Shown here: one piece after another, positions 53,194 through 63,162 of the stretch
How positions within the stretch are numbered: the stretch's first letter is position 1
Layout: each line of letters starts with the position of its first letter
Assembly (NCBI RefSeq): GCF_001042905.1
Contig: NZ_JYLB01000004.1
Span: 372,001-436,000 of the forward strand
Source: Pseudomonas lini
GTDB taxonomy: Bacteria; Pseudomonadota; Gammaproteobacteria; Pseudomonadales; Pseudomonadaceae
Direction: 5' to 3'
DNA: 64,000 nt
The notes under the pieces: model-generated
Seen by the model: the letters and a program-made list of their open reading frames with translations, nothing else
Database searches by the model: none
What the model was told of the DNA's origin: nothing
Translations under genes and position numbers: made by a program

Positions 53194-55020
53194 ATGCATC
53201 CCCGCGTCCTTGAGGTCACCGAACGGCTTATCGCCCGCAGCCGCACCACGCGTGAGGCTTACCTTGCATTGATCCGCGGCGCCGCCAGCGACGGCCCGAT
53301 GCGCGGCAAGCTGCAATGCGCCAACTTCGCCCATGGCGTCGCCGGGTGTGGCAGCGACGACAAGCACAGCCTGCGGATGATGAACTCCGCCAACATCGCC
53401 ATAGTTTCGTCATATAACGACATGCTCTCGGCGCATCAGCCGTACGAAGTCTTCCCGGAACAGATCAAAAAAGCCTTGCGCGAAATCGGCTCCGTCGGCC
53501 AGTTCGCCGGTGGCACCCCTGCGATGTGTGATGGCGTGACCCAGGGCGAGCCGGGCATGGAACTGAGCCTGCCGAGCCGCGAAGTGATCGCGCTGTCCAC
53601 CGCTGTGGCGCTGTCCCACAACATGTTCGACGGCGCGTTGATGCTCGGCATCTGCGACAAGATCGTGCCGGGCCTGATGATGGGCGCGTTGCGGTTCGGT
53701 CATCTGCCGACGATTTTCGTACCGGGCGGGCCGATGGTGTCGGGCATTTCCAACAAGCAGAAAGCCGATGTGCGTCAGCGCTACGCCGAAGGCAAGGCGA
53801 CGCGCGAAGAGCTGCTGGAATCGGAGATGAAGTCCTATCACAGCCCTGGCACCTGCACCTTCTACGGCACCGCCAACACTAACCAGTTGCTGATGGAAGT
53901 CATGGGCCTGCACTTGCCGGGCGCCTCTTTCGTCAACCCGAACACCCCGTTGCGTGATGCCCTGACCCGTGAAGCGGCGCACCAGGTCACCCGTCTGACC
54001 AAGCAGAACGGCGACTTCATGCCGATCGGCGAAATCGTCGACGAACGTTCGCTGGTCAACTCAATCGTGGCCCTGCACGCCACCGGCGGTTCGACCAACC
54101 ACACGCTGCACATGCCGGCCATTGCCATGGCCGCGGGCATTCAGTTGACCTGGCAGGACATGGCCGACCTCTCCGAGGTAGTGCCCACCCTGAGCCACGT
54201 GTACCCGAACGGCAAAGCCGACATCAACCACTTCCAGGCGGCGGGCGGCATGTCGTTCCTGATCCGCGAACTGCTGGAAGCCGGCCTGCTACACGAAAAC
54301 GTCAACACCGTGCTCGGCCACGGCCTGAGCCGCTACACCATGGAACCGTTCCTCGAAAACGGCGAACTGGTCTGGCGCGAAGGCCCGATCGAAAGCCTCG
54401 ACGAAACCATCCTGCGTCCGGTCGCTCGCGCATTCTCGCCAGAGGGCGGCCTGCGCGTGATGGAAGGCAACCTCGGTCGTGGCGTGATGAAAGTTTCCGC
54501 CGTCGCTTTGGAAAACCAGGTCGTCGAAGCACCGGCCATGGTGTTCCAGGATCAGCAGGATCTGGCCGATGCCTTCAAGGCCGGTTTACTCGAGAAGGAT
54601 TTCGTCGCGGTGATGCGCTTCCAGGGCCCGCGTTCCAATGGCATGCCGGAGCTGCACAAGATGACGCCGTTCCTCGGCGTGCTGCAGGATCGCGGTTTCA
54701 AAGTCGCGTTGGTGACTGACGGGCGTATGTCCGGCGCCTCGGGGAAAATCCCGGCGGCGATCCACGTCAGCCCCGAAGCTTATGTGGGCGGCGCTTTGGC
54801 GCGAGTGCAAGAGGGCGATATCATCCGCGTCGATGGCGTCAAAGGCACTCTGGAGCTTAAGGTGGACGCCGAAGAATTCGCAGCGCGCGAACCAGCCAAA
54901 GGTTTGTTGGGCAACAACATTGGCAGCGGTCGCGAACTGTTTGGTTTCATGCGCATGGCCTTCAGCTCCGCAGAGCAAGGCGCCAGCGCCTTTACTTCTG
55001 CCCTGGAGACGCTTAATTGA
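53194..55020 (+). CDS. edd: 6-phosphogluconate dehydratase
   Basis: A 608-residue [4Fe-4S] dehydratase that turns 6-phosphogluconate into KDPG, the committing step of the Entner-Doudoroff pathway. Family segments: [33 protein letters not shown] (cluster cysteine), [15 protein letters not shown] and [18 protein letters not shown]. It is the first gene of edd-glk, controlled from the gap-edd intergenic region. Confidence 0.97.
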   Translation: MHPRVLEVTERLIARSRTTREAYLALIRGAASDGPMRGKLQCANFAHGVAGCGSDDKHSLRMMNSANIAIVSSYNDMLSAHQPYEVFPEQIKKALREIGSVGQFAGGTPAMCDGVTQGEPGMELSLPSREVIALSTAVALSHNMFDGALMLGICDKIVPGLMMGALRFGHLPTIFVPGGPMVSGISNKQKADVRQRYAEGKATREELLESEMKSYHSPGTCTFYGTANTNQLLMEVMGLHLPGASFVNPNTPLRDALTREAAHQVTRLTKQNGDFMPIGEIVDERSLVNSIVALHATGGSTNHTLHMPAIAMAAGIQLTWQDMADLSEVVPTLSHVYPNGKADINHFQAAGGMSFLIRELLEAGLLHENVNTVLGHGLSRYTMEPFLENGELVWREGPIESLDETILRPVARAFSPEGGLRVMEGNLGRGVMKVSAVALENQVVEAPAMVFQDQQDLADAFKAGLLEKDFVAVMRFQGPRSNGMPELHKMTPFLGVLQDRGFKVALVTDGRMSGASGKIPAAIHVSPEAYVGGALARVQEGDIIRVDGVKGTLELKVDAEEFAAREPAKGLLGNNIGSGRELFGFMRMAFSSAEQGASAFTSALETLN

Positions 55021-55967
55021 AACTGGCTTTGGTCGGTGACATCGGTGGTACCAACGCACGTTTCGCGTTGTGGAAAAACCAGCAGCTGGAATCGGTCCAG
55101 GTGCTGGCGACGGCAGACCACGCCAGCCCGGAGGAGGCTATTGCGCTTTACCTGAGCGGGCTCGGTCTGGCGCCGGGTTCGATCGGTTCGGTGTGCCTGT
55201 CGGTGGCGGGCCCCGTGAGTGGCGATGAATTCAAGTTCACCAACAATCACTGGCGGCTCAGTCGCAAGGGGTTCTGCAAAACCTTGCAGGTGGATCAACT
55301 GCTGTTGATCAACGACTTCTCGGCGATGGCGCTGGGCATGACCCGCTTGCAGCCGGGCGAATTTCGCGTGGTTTGCGAAGGCACGCCGGAACCGTTGCGG
55401 CCAGCGGTGGTGATCGGTCCGGGCACTGGCCTGGGCGTCGGCACGTTGCTCGATCTGGGCGAGGGCCGTTTTGCTCCGTTGCCGGGGGAGGGCGGTCACG
55501 TCGATCTGCCGCTGAGCAGCCCGCGAGAAACCCAGCTGTGGCAGCACATCTTCAACGAGATCGGCCATGTCAGCGCTGAAACGGCGTTGAGCGGCAGTGG
55601 TTTGCCGCGAGTCTACAGGGCGATCTGCGCGGTGGACGGTCACACGCCGGTGCTCGACACGCCTGAGGCGATCACAAAGGCCGGGCTGGCGGGCGATCCG
55701 ATTGCCCTGGAAGTGCTCGAGCAGTTCTGTTGCTGGCTCGGTCGCGTGGCCGGCAACAACGTGCTGACCACCGGTGCACGGGGTGGTGTTTACATCGTTG
55801 GCGGGGTGATTCCACGGTTTGCCGATTTCTTCATCGAAAGCGGTTTCGCCCGGTGCTTCGCCGACAAAGGTTGCATGAGCGATTACTTCAAAGGCATTCC
55901 GGTGTGGCTGGTGACGGCGCCGTATTCCGGGTTGGTGGGCGCGGGTGTGGCGCTGGATCAGGCTTGA
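55017..55967 (+). CDS. glk: Glucokinase
   Basis: A 316-residue cytosolic glucose kinase of the bacterial Glk (ROK-related) family: [13 protein letters not shown] is the phosphate-binding loop, with [21 protein letters not shown] and GEGGHVDLP. The start is TTG at 55017, overlapping the edd stop codon in TTGA, so it depends on translational coupling. It feeds imported glucose into 6-phosphogluconate. Confidence 0.95.
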   Translation: MKLALVGDIGGTNARFALWKNQQLESVQVLATADHASPEEAIALYLSGLGLAPGSIGSVCLSVAGPVSGDEFKFTNNHWRLSRKGFCKTLQVDQLLLINDFSAMALGMTRLQPGEFRVVCEGTPEPLRPAVVIGPGTGLGVGTLLDLGEGRFAPLPGEGGHVDLPLSSPRETQLWQHIFNEIGHVSAETALSGSGLPRVYRAICAVDGHTPVLDTPEAITKAGLAGDPIALEVLEQFCCWLGRVAGNNVLTTGARGGVYIVGGVIPRFADFFIESGFARCFADKGCMSDYFKGIPVWLVTAPYSGLVGAGVALDQA

Positions 55968-55982
55968 AACCGCGTCGCCTTC

Positions 55983-56066
55983 ATCGCGGGCAAGCCACGC
56001 TCCCACAGGATTACCTACATCTGAAAATGTGCGCATAACCTTGTGGGAGCGGGCTTGCCCGCGATG
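55983..56066. repeat. Mixed REP pair between glk and gltR
   Basis: The left arm is the GCGTGGCTTGCCCGCGAT type, the right arm the GCGGGCTTGCCCGCGAT type, so the arms are not fully complementary. It may mark the end of the edd-glk transcript. Confidence 0.85.
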
Positions 56067-56143
56067 AGGCCCTCACAGACAACATAGATCTTTGATCGAT
56101 CAGGCATAATCCTCCCCAACACAAACAACAAGGACGCCGCCCC

Positions 56144-56875
56144 GTGAGCTCAGTCAACAAGTCGATTTTGTTGGTCGATGACGATCAAGAGATACGCGAG
56201 TTGCTGGACACCTACCTGACCCGCGCCGGTTTCCAGGTCCGTACCACGCCCGATGGTGCAGGCTTTCGTCAGGCCTTGAACGAGGCGCCGAGCGATCTGG
56301 TGATTCTCGATGTGATGCTGCCGGACGAAGACGGTTTCAGCCTCTGTCGCTGGATCCGCCAACACCCGCGCCAGGCCCATGTGCCGATCATCATGCTCAC
56401 CGCCAGTTCCGACGAGGCCGACCGCGTCATTGGCCTGGAACTGGGCGCCGACGACTACCTTGGCAAACCCTTCAGCCCCCGTGAATTGCAGGCGCGCATC
56501 AAAGCCTTGTTGCGCCGCGCGCAGTTCGGTCAGGAGCGTTCCGGCAGCGAAGTGCTGGCTTTCGACGACTGGCGACTGGACATGGTCAGCCATCGACTGT
56601 TCCACATCGACGGCGAGGAAGTGATTCTCTCGGGCGCCGATTTCGCGCTGCTGAAACTGTTCCTCGATCACCCTCAGGAAATCCTCGACCGTGACACCAT
56701 TGGCAACGCCACCCGTGGCCGTGACCTGATGCCGCTCGATCGCATTGTCGACATGGCGGTCAGCCGTTTGCGCCAGCGCCTGCGCGACACCGAAAAACCG
56801 CCACGGCTGATCCGTACCGTGCGCGGCAGTGGTTACCAACTGGCAGCCAACGTGGTTGCCAGCAATGGCCACTGA
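56144..56875 (+). CDS. gltR: Two-component response regulator GltR
   Basis: A 243-residue OmpR-family regulator: receiver domain with the acidic pocket DDDQE and phospho-acceptor in VILDVMLPDEDG (Asp near 56), Lys in GKPFSPREL, and a winged-helix domain from about residue 140 ending RLIRTVRGSGYQL. The start is GTG 56144 after AAGGA. GltR/GtrS control glucose transport and catabolism in pseudomonads. It overlaps gtrS by 11 nt. Confidence 0.94.
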   Translation: MSSVNKSILLVDDDQEIRELLDTYLTRAGFQVRTTPDGAGFRQALNEAPSDLVILDVMLPDEDGFSLCRWIRQHPRQAHVPIIMLTASSDEADRVIGLELGADDYLGKPFSPRELQARIKALLRRAQFGQERSGSEVLAFDDWRLDMVSHRLFHIDGEEVILSGADFALLKLFLDHPQEILDRDTIGNATRGRDLMPLDRIVDMAVSRLRQRLRDTEKPPRLIRTVRGSGYQLAANVVASNGH

Positions 56876-58334
56876 GTTCCTGCGCAAGCTCGCCGGGCAG
56901 GTGCCGGTGCCGCGCTCGCTGCTCGGGCGCATGTTGCTGCTGACCCTGCTGGCGGTGTTATTCGCCCAGGCGCTGTCGAGCGTGATCTGGGTCTCGCAAT
57001 TGCGCGCCACGCAGCTTGAAGGCCTGGTCACCAGCGCTCGCAGCCTGGCTCATTCGATGACGGCCAGCGTCAGTTATTTCCGCTCGTTGCCGGTGGCGTT
57101 TCGACCGCTGGTACTCGATCAATTGCGCAGCATGGGCGGCACCCGATTCGTGGTGACGCTCAACGACAAACCCTTGGGGATGGAAGTGTTGCCGATCACC
57201 CCGCGCAAAGAAGCGGTGCTCAAAGCGGTGGGCGAAGTGTTGCGCGAGTCGCTGGGTCAGGACATCGACATCTCGGTGACGTTCGTCAGCCCCGAAGACC
57301 TGCGGATTTTCAACGGCGGTTTGAAACTCGATGAGTTGCCACGTTCCTGGGCGCATTACGCGTTGACCCTGGAGCCAGTGAACCCGCCGGTGCTGGTCAC
57401 GCAAATCCAGATGGCACCGGGCGAATGGCTGTACATCGCCTCGCTGTTGCCCGAGCCCTACACCAGTCTTGAAGAGCAAGGCCTGCCGGCGCAGCAGGTC
57501 TGGTTCATCGTGCTCACCAGCGGTTTCCTGCTGCTGTTCATCGGCCTGTTAGTGCATTGGCAGAGCCGACCGCTCAAACGATTGGCGCGGGCGGCGCGAG
57601 ACATGTCTCTGGGTGCGGAAGTCGAACCGGTGGCGGAGGGCGGCGGCAGTGAAGTGGTGGAAGTAGGCCGCGCCTTCAATGCGATGCGCGAGCGCATCAG
57701 CCGTTACCTGACCGAACGCAGCCAGTTGTTCAGCGCGATTTCACACGATTTGCGCACGCCGATTACCCGGTTGCGACTGCGGGTGGAATTGCTTGAAGAC
57801 GAAAAACTGCAAGCCAAATTCGGCCGTGATCTGGATGAGCTGGAGCTGCTGGTCAAGGGCGCGCTGCAGTGCGTGAAAGACACCGACATTCACGAAAACA
57901 TCGAGCCGGTGGACCTCAATCATGTGCTCGACTGTTTGGTGGAGCCGTATCTGGCACCCAACGGCAATGGCCGCGTGACTCAGCATGGCCGGGCGCTGGC
58001 GCCGTATCCCGGTAAACCATTGGCACTCAAGCGTTGCATCGGCAACCTGATCGACAACGCCTTGAAGTATGGGCAGAACGCGCATCTGCACATCGATGAC
58101 GACGAGAGCGCGTTTGTCCTGCATGTCGACGATGAAGGGCCGGGCGTGCCGGAGCAGCGGCTGGAGCAGGTGTTTGAGCCGCACTTCCGTTTGGCCGGGC
58201 AGCAGCAGGGTTATGGCCTGGGGCTGGGGATTGCGCGCAACATTGCCCATAGCCATGGCGGTGAGGTCAGCCTGCAAAACCTGCGTGAAGGCGGGTTGCG
58301 GGTGACGTTGCAGTTGCCGCGTAGTGTTGATTAG
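56865..58334 (+). CDS. gtrS: Sensor histidine kinase GtrS
   Basis: A 489-residue inner-membrane kinase: helix at about 24-46, periplasmic sensor 47-205, second helix 210-232, HAMP, HisKA with ISHDLRTPITRLRLR (phospho-acceptor His), and an ATPase domain (NLIDNALKYG, DDEGPGVPE, GYGLGLGIARN). In P. aeruginosa GtrS responds to 2-ketogluconate and 6-phosphogluconate; the same ligand here is inference. It overlaps gltR. Confidence 0.93.
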   Translation: MATEFLRKLAGQVPVPRSLLGRMLLLTLLAVLFAQALSSVIWVSQLRATQLEGLVTSARSLAHSMTASVSYFRSLPVAFRPLVLDQLRSMGGTRFVVTLNDKPLGMEVLPITPRKEAVLKAVGEVLRESLGQDIDISVTFVSPEDLRIFNGGLKLDELPRSWAHYALTLEPVNPPVLVTQIQMAPGEWLYIASLLPEPYTSLEEQGLPAQQVWFIVLTSGFLLLFIGLLVHWQSRPLKRLARAARDMSLGAEVEPVAEGGGSEVVEVGRAFNAMRERISRYLTERSQLFSAISHDLRTPITRLRLRVELLEDEKLQAKFGRDLDELELLVKGALQCVKDTDIHENIEPVDLNHVLDCLVEPYLAPNGNGRVTQHGRALAPYPGKPLALKRCIGNLIDNALKYGQNAHLHIDDDESAFVLHVDDEGPGVPEQRLEQVFEPHFRLAGQQQGYGLGLGIARNIAHSHGGEVSLQNLREGGLRVTLQLPRSVD

Positions 58335-58352
58335 GAAGACCGCGTTATCGTT

Positions 58353-58430
58353 CTTCGCGAGCAAGCCCGCTCCCACATTGGATTTGTGTACGACGCAGAA
58401 CCACTGTGGGAGCGGGCTTGCTCGCGAAGG
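58353..58430. repeat. REP pair, GTGGGAGCGGGCTTGCTCGCG type
   Basis: Inverted 24-bp arms with a 29-bp loop follow gtrS directly. Confidence 0.9.
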
Positions 58431-58463
58431 CGTCAGTCCCTTCAATACATCCCTCAAGGCTAA

Positions 58464-58527
58464 TGTCACAGCTCGGTGACATAACTCGCCCCCTTCGTTA
58501 CCTGCCCGCCACCGCTCGTTGTTTAGA
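58464..58527 (+). promoter_or_regulatory. Shared sugar-promoter module, copy 1 (epimerase gene)
   Basis: TGTCAC-N6-GTGACA (58464-58481), CCTTCGTTACCTGC (GTTAC at 58497-58501, exactly 21 bp after GTGAC) and TGTTTAGA (58520-58527, 18 bp further), then CATAACAACA before the start codon. The same layout precedes gtsA. Confidence 0.75.
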
Positions 58528-58562
58528 CTGCCCCCAGTCATAACAACAAAAAAGGTACTCCC

Positions 58563-59822
58563 ATGGACACCTTCCAACCCGCCTTCAGCAGTTGGCTGAA
58601 CGCGCCTGCCCATCAGCAATGGCTTGCCGCCGAAGGCCTGCGCCTGCTGGCATTTGCCAAGGCTGCAAAGCTTGCCGAAGGCTTTGGCAATCTCGATGAA
58701 AAGGGTCGCCTGTCGGCCAACGCGCAAGCGGAAACCATGAACACCGCGCGCATGACCCACAGCTTCGCCATGGCCCACATCCAGGGCCTGCCGGGTTTTG
58801 CCGAGCTGGTGGATCACGGCATCCAGGCCCTCAGCGGACCGCTGCGTGATGCCAAACACGGAGGCTGGTTCTCCACGCCCGAACACCGTGATGGCAATAC
58901 CGGCAAAGCCGCTTACCTGCATGCCTTCGTGGCGTTGGCCGCGAGTTCTGCGGTGGTCGCTCAGCGTCCCGGCGCACAAGCCTTGCTCGACGATGCGATC
59001 CATATCATCGACACCCATTTCTGGTGCGAGGAGGAGGGCGCCATGCGTGAATCCTTCAACCGCGACTGGAGTGAAGAAGAAGCCTATCGCGGCGCCAACA
59101 GCAACATGCACGCCACAGAAGCCTTTCTCGCCCTGGCCGATGTCACCGACGACAACCGCTGGCTGATTCGCGCGCAGCGCATCGTCGAGCGTGTCATTCA
59201 CGATCATGCCGCGGCCAATGACTATCTGGTGGTCGAGCATTTCGACCGCGACTGGCAGCCGCTGCGCGACTACAACCACGACAACCCGGCCGACGGTTTC
59301 CGCCCTTACGGCACCACGCCGGGCCATGGTTTCGAATGGGCGCGGCTGTTGCTGCATCTTGAAGCGGCGCGGGGGCAGGCCGGGATACTCACGCCGGGTT
59401 GGCTCGCCACCGATGCGCAAAAACTCTTCGAGCACAATTGCCGTCACGGCTGGGACGTCGACGGTGCGCCGGGCATTGTCTACACCCTCGACTGGGACAA
59501 TCGCGCGGTGGTTCGCCATCGCCTGCACTGGACGCACGCCGAAGCCAGTGCCGCCGCCAGTGCGCTGCTCAAACGCATCGGTGATGAGCAATACGAGCAC
59601 TGGTACCGACTGTTCTGGGGATTTTGTGACAGTCATTTCATTGACCGTTGCGATGGCAGCTGGCATCACGAACTCGATCCGCTGAACCGTCCGAGCGCCG
59701 ATATCTGGGCCGGCAAACCCGACCTGTATCACGCCTGGCAAGCCGTACTGATCCCGCGCCTGCCGCTGGCGCCGAGCATGGCCACTGCGCTGGCGCAATT
59801 GTGCCAGAGCGCTCCTGTGTAA
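58563..59822 (+). CDS. AGE family epimerase/isomerase (possible D-mannose isomerase)
   Basis: A 419-residue (alpha/alpha)6-barrel protein of the N-acylglucosamine 2-epimerase family: RMTHSFAMAHIQG, GGWFSTPEH, NSNMHATEAFLALADV and WDNRAVVRHRLHWTHAEA carry the conserved His and Glu residues of the active site. Related Pseudomonas enzymes interconvert mannose and fructose. It sits between gtrS and gtsABCD and shares the gtsA promoter module, so it should be induced with the importer. The exact sugar is inferred. Confidence 0.85.
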   Translation: MDTFQPAFSSWLNAPAHQQWLAAEGLRLLAFAKAAKLAEGFGNLDEKGRLSANAQAETMNTARMTHSFAMAHIQGLPGFAELVDHGIQALSGPLRDAKHGGWFSTPEHRDGNTGKAAYLHAFVALAASSAVVAQRPGAQALLDDAIHIIDTHFWCEEEGAMRESFNRDWSEEEAYRGANSNMHATEAFLALADVTDDNRWLIRAQRIVERVIHDHAAANDYLVVEHFDRDWQPLRDYNHDNPADGFRPYGTTPGHGFEWARLLLHLEAARGQAGILTPGWLATDAQKLFEHNCRHGWDVDGAPGIVYTLDWDNRAVVRHRLHWTHAEASAAASALLKRIGDEQYEHWYRLFWGFCDSHFIDRCDGSWHHELDPLNRPSADIWAGKPDLYHAWQAVLIPRLPLAPSMATALAQLCQSAPV

Positions 59823-59881
59823 CCATGTGGTGACATTCGCGCGTCCCTTCGTTACCTGCGAAGGGGCATCCCCTGTTTAGA
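59818..59881 (+). promoter_or_regulatory. Shared sugar-promoter module, copy 2 (gtsABCD)
   Basis: TGTAAC-N6-GTGACA (59818-59835, overlapping the epimerase stop codon), CCTTCGTTACCTGC with GTTAC again 21 bp after GTGAC (59851-59855), and TGTTTAGA 18 bp later (59874-59881). The leader repeats CATAACAACAAGAAAGGTAC just before the ATG. Confidence 0.75.
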
Positions 59882-59939
59882 ATCCTATGCAGCGCAAGCA
59901 CCAGACTTGCATGCATAACAACAAGAAAGGTACTACTAG

Positions 59940-61247
59940 ATGAATGCGATTTCTCGCCTCGCTACTGTCATTTCTCTCGCTTCGTTGCTTCCCGTTGCTG
60001 CATTCCCAATCAGTGCCCTTGCCGCCGATGCCAAAGGTTCGGTGGAAGTCGTTCACTGGTGGACGTCTGGTGGTGAAAAAGCGGCCGTCGATGTGCTCAA
60101 GGCCCAAGTCGAAAAAGACGGCTTCACCTGGAAGGACGGCGCAGTCGCCGGCGGTGGTGGCTCCACGGCCATGACCGTACTCAAAAGCCGCGCAGTGGCC
60201 GGTAACCCGCCGGGCGTTGCCCAGATCAAAGGTCCGGACATCCAGGAGTGGGGCAGCACAGGCCTGCTCAGCACCGACACCCTCAAAGACGTTTCCAAGT
60301 CCGAAGGCTGGGATAACCTGCTGATCAAGAAAGTCTCCGACACCGTGAAATACGAAGGCGATTACGTCGCCGTGCCGGTGAACATCCACCGCGTCAACTG
60401 GCTGTGGATCAACCCGGAAGTCTTCAAGAAAGCCGGGATCGAAAAAGCGCCGACCACCCTCGAAGAATTCTATGCCGCTGGCGACAAACTGAAAGCCGCC
60501 GGCTTCATCGCGCTCGCTCACGGTGGCCAGCCTTGGCAAGACAGCACCGTGTTTGAAGACGTGGTGCTCTCGGTCATGGGCGCTGACGGTTACAAGAAAG
60601 CCCTGGTCGACCTGGACCAGAAAACCCTCTCGGGCCCCGAGATGGCCAAGGCCTTCACCGAGCTGAAAAAAATCACCGGCTACATGGACCCGAACCGCGC
60701 CGGTCGTGACTGGAACATCGCAGCCGCCGACGTCATCAACGGCAAGGCCGGCATGCAGATGATGGGTGACTGGGCCAAGAGCGAATGGACCGCCGCGAAG
60801 AAAGTCGCGGGCAAGGACTACCAGTGCGTGCCGTTCCCGGGCACTGAAAAAGCCTTCACCTACAACATCGACTCGATGGCTGTATTCAAGCTCAAAGCCG
60901 ATCGCAAAGGCGACATCGCCGCTCAACAAGACCTGGCCAAGGTCGCTCTGGGCAAAGACTTCCAGAAAGTCTTCAGCATCAACAAAGGCTCGATCCCGGT
61001 GCGTACCGACATGCTTAACGACATGAGCGCGCTGGGCTTCGATTCTTGCGCTCAAGCGGCGGCCAAGGATTTCCTGGCTGACGAGAAGACTGGCGGCCTG
61101 CAACCGAGCATGGCGCACAACATGGCCACATCCCTGGCCGTGCAGGGCGCGATCTTCGATGTGGTGACCAACTTCATGAACAACAAGAACGCTGACCCGG
61201 CCAAGGCCAGCGCGCAACTGGCATCGGCTGTCAAAGCTGCCCAGTAA
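59940..61247 (+). CDS. gtsA: Glucose/mannose ABC transporter substrate-binding protein GtsA
   Basis: A 435-residue periplasmic binding protein of the extracellular solute-binding family 1, with a signal peptide (residues 1-28, ALA|A) and [16 protein letters not shown] at the mature N-terminus. It captures glucose for the GtsBCD importer. AAGAAAGG lies upstream. A REP pair follows, before gtsB. Confidence 0.95.
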   Translation: MNAISRLATVISLASLLPVAAFPISALAADAKGSVEVVHWWTSGGEKAAVDVLKAQVEKDGFTWKDGAVAGGGGSTAMTVLKSRAVAGNPPGVAQIKGPDIQEWGSTGLLSTDTLKDVSKSEGWDNLLIKKVSDTVKYEGDYVAVPVNIHRVNWLWINPEVFKKAGIEKAPTTLEEFYAAGDKLKAAGFIALAHGGQPWQDSTVFEDVVLSVMGADGYKKALVDLDQKTLSGPEMAKAFTELKKITGYMDPNRAGRDWNIAAADVINGKAGMQMMGDWAKSEWTAAKKVAGKDYQCVPFPGTEKAFTYNIDSMAVFKLKADRKGDIAAQQDLAKVALGKDFQKVFSINKGSIPVRTDMLNDMSALGFDSCAQAAAKDFLADEKTGGLQPSMAHNMATSLAVQGAIFDVVTNFMNNKNADPAKASAQLASAVKAAQ

Positions 61248-61277
61248 TCCCTGACACATATCTGAGAGCGTTCCCCT

Positions 61278-61367
61278 GTAGGAGCGAGGCTTGCCCGCGA
61301 AAGCAGTCTGACATTCAACACATTTGTCACCTGTTACACCGCCTTCGCGGGCAAGCCTCGCTCCTAC
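61278..61367. repeat. REP pair between gtsA and gtsB
   Basis: GTAGGAGCGAGG-type inverted arms lie within the gts operon, where a hairpin would protect the upstream gtsA message and raise binding-protein yield over the permeases. Confidence 0.9.
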
Positions 61368-61412
61368 AAAGGATCGCTCTGTGATTCTCACTTCTTCACC
61401 TGGATTATCCCG

Positions 61413-62321
61413 ATGAGCTCTGTGGCGGTTTTCAGCAAAGCCTCACCGTTCGACGCATTGCAGCGCTGGCTTCCCAAGCTGGTTTTGGCGCCAAGCATGC
61501 TGATCGTCCTGGTTGGTTTTTACGGTTACATCATCTGGACATTCGTACTGTCCTTCACCAATTCCAGCTTCATGCCGAGCTACAAGTGGGTCGGCCTGCA
61601 GCAATACATTCGCCTGATGGACAACGATCGCTGGTGGGTCGCGAGCAAGAACCTCGCGGTGTTCGGCGGCATGTTCATCGGCATCAGCCTGGTGCTAGGC
61701 GTGTTCCTCGCGGTGCTGCTGGATCAGCGCATTCGCAAGGAAGGCTTCATCCGCACCGTTTATCTGTACCCGATGGCGCTCTCGATGATCGTTACCGGTA
61801 CCGCGTGGAAATGGCTGCTCAACCCAGGCCTGGGTCTGGACAAGATGCTGCGTGACTGGGGCTGGGAAGGCTTCCGTCTCGACTGGCTGGTGGATCAGGA
61901 TCGCGTGGTGTATTGCCTGGTGATCGCCGCCGTGTGGCAAGCCTCCGGGTTTGTGATGGCGATGTTCCTGGCCGGCCTGCGTGGCGTCGATCAATCGATC
62001 ATCCGCGCGGCGCAAGTCGACGGTGCGAGCCTGCCGACCATCTACTTGAAGATCGTACTGCCGAGCCTGCGCCCGGTGTTCTTCAGCGCTTTCATGATTC
62101 TCGCGCACATCGCGATCAAGAGCTTCGACCTGGTGGCGGCGATGACCGCGGGTGGCCCGGGCTATTCGTCCGACCTGCCGGCGATGTTCATGTACTCCTT
62201 CACGTTCAGCCGTGGCCAGATGGGCATTGGTTCGGCGAGCGCCATGATGATGCTCGGCGCGATCCTGGCGATTCTGGTGCCGTACCTGTACTCCGAATTG
62301 CGAGGCAAACGCCATGAGTAA
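61413..62321 (+). CDS. gtsB: Glucose ABC transporter permease GtsB
   Basis: A 302-residue inner-membrane permease of the MalF type, with about six membrane helices and the ABC-contact EAA-like loop (RGVDQSIIRAAQVDGASLP). It overlaps gtsC by 8 nt, so translation is coupled. Confidence 0.94.
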   Translation: MSSVAVFSKASPFDALQRWLPKLVLAPSMLIVLVGFYGYIIWTFVLSFTNSSFMPSYKWVGLQQYIRLMDNDRWWVASKNLAVFGGMFIGISLVLGVFLAVLLDQRIRKEGFIRTVYLYPMALSMIVTGTAWKWLLNPGLGLDKMLRDWGWEGFRLDWLVDQDRVVYCLVIAAVWQASGFVMAMFLAGLRGVDQSIIRAAQVDGASLPTIYLKIVLPSLRPVFFSAFMILAHIAIKSFDLVAAMTAGGPGYSSDLPAMFMYSFTFSRGQMGIGSASAMMMLGAILAILVPYLYSELRGKRHE

Positions 62322-63159
62322 TCAACTCGGAAAACCGGCCATCAGCTTCAGCCGTATAGCCATCTACGCAACCCTGTTGCTGGCCGCCGCGATCTATTTG
62401 GTCCCGCTGGTGGTGATGCTGCTGACCAGTTTCAAATCCCCGGAAGACATCCGCACCGGCAACCTGCTGAGCTGGCCGCAAGTGATTGACGGCATCGGCT
62501 GGATCAAGGCCTGGGACAGTGTCGGCAGCTACTTCTGGAACTCGGTGAAAATCACCGTGCCGGCGGTATTGATCTCTACGTTCATCGGTGCCATGAACGG
62601 CTACGTGCTGTCGATGTGGCGCTTCCGTGGTTCGCAACTGTTCTTCGGCCTGTTGTTGTTCGGCTGCTTCCTGCCGTTCCAGACCGTACTGCTGCCAGCC
62701 TCGTTCACCCTCGGCAAGATCGGTCTGGCCAACACCACCACCGGCCTGGTGCTGGTGCACGTGGTTTACGGTCTGGCGTTCACCACGCTGTTCTTCCGCA
62801 ACTACTACGTGAGCATTCCGGATGCGCTGGTCAAGGCGGCGCGGCTGGATGGCGCAGGCTTCTTCACGATTTTCTGGAAGATCCTGCTGCCGATGTCGAT
62901 CCCGATTGTGATGGTCTGCCTGATCTGGCAGTTCACGCAGATCTGGAATGACTTCCTGTTCGGCGTGGTCTTCGCCAGTGGCGATGCCCAGCCAATTACC
63001 GTGGCCCTGAACAACCTGGTCAACACCAGCACCGGGGCCAAGGAATACAACGTTGATATGGCCGCCGCGATGATCGCCGGGCTGCCGACACTGCTGGTCT
63101 ACATATTCGCTGGCAAGTATTTCCTGCGTGGGCTGACGTCCGGCGCGGTCAAGGGGTAG
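62314..63159 (+). CDS. gtsC: Glucose ABC transporter permease GtsC
   Basis: A 281-residue MalG-type permease with six membrane helices and the EAA loop IPDALVKAARLDGAGFFTI. It pairs with GtsB to form the glucose channel. Its stop is 3 nt before the gtsD start. Confidence 0.94.
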   Translation: MSNQLGKPAISFSRIAIYATLLLAAAIYLVPLVVMLLTSFKSPEDIRTGNLLSWPQVIDGIGWIKAWDSVGSYFWNSVKITVPAVLISTFIGAMNGYVLSMWRFRGSQLFFGLLLFGCFLPFQTVLLPASFTLGKIGLANTTTGLVLVHVVYGLAFTTLFFRNYYVSIPDALVKAARLDGAGFFTIFWKILLPMSIPIVMVCLIWQFTQIWNDFLFGVVFASGDAQPITVALNNLVNTSTGAKEYNVDMAAAMIAGLPTLLVYIFAGKYFLRGLTSGAVKG

Positions 63160-63162
63160 AAC

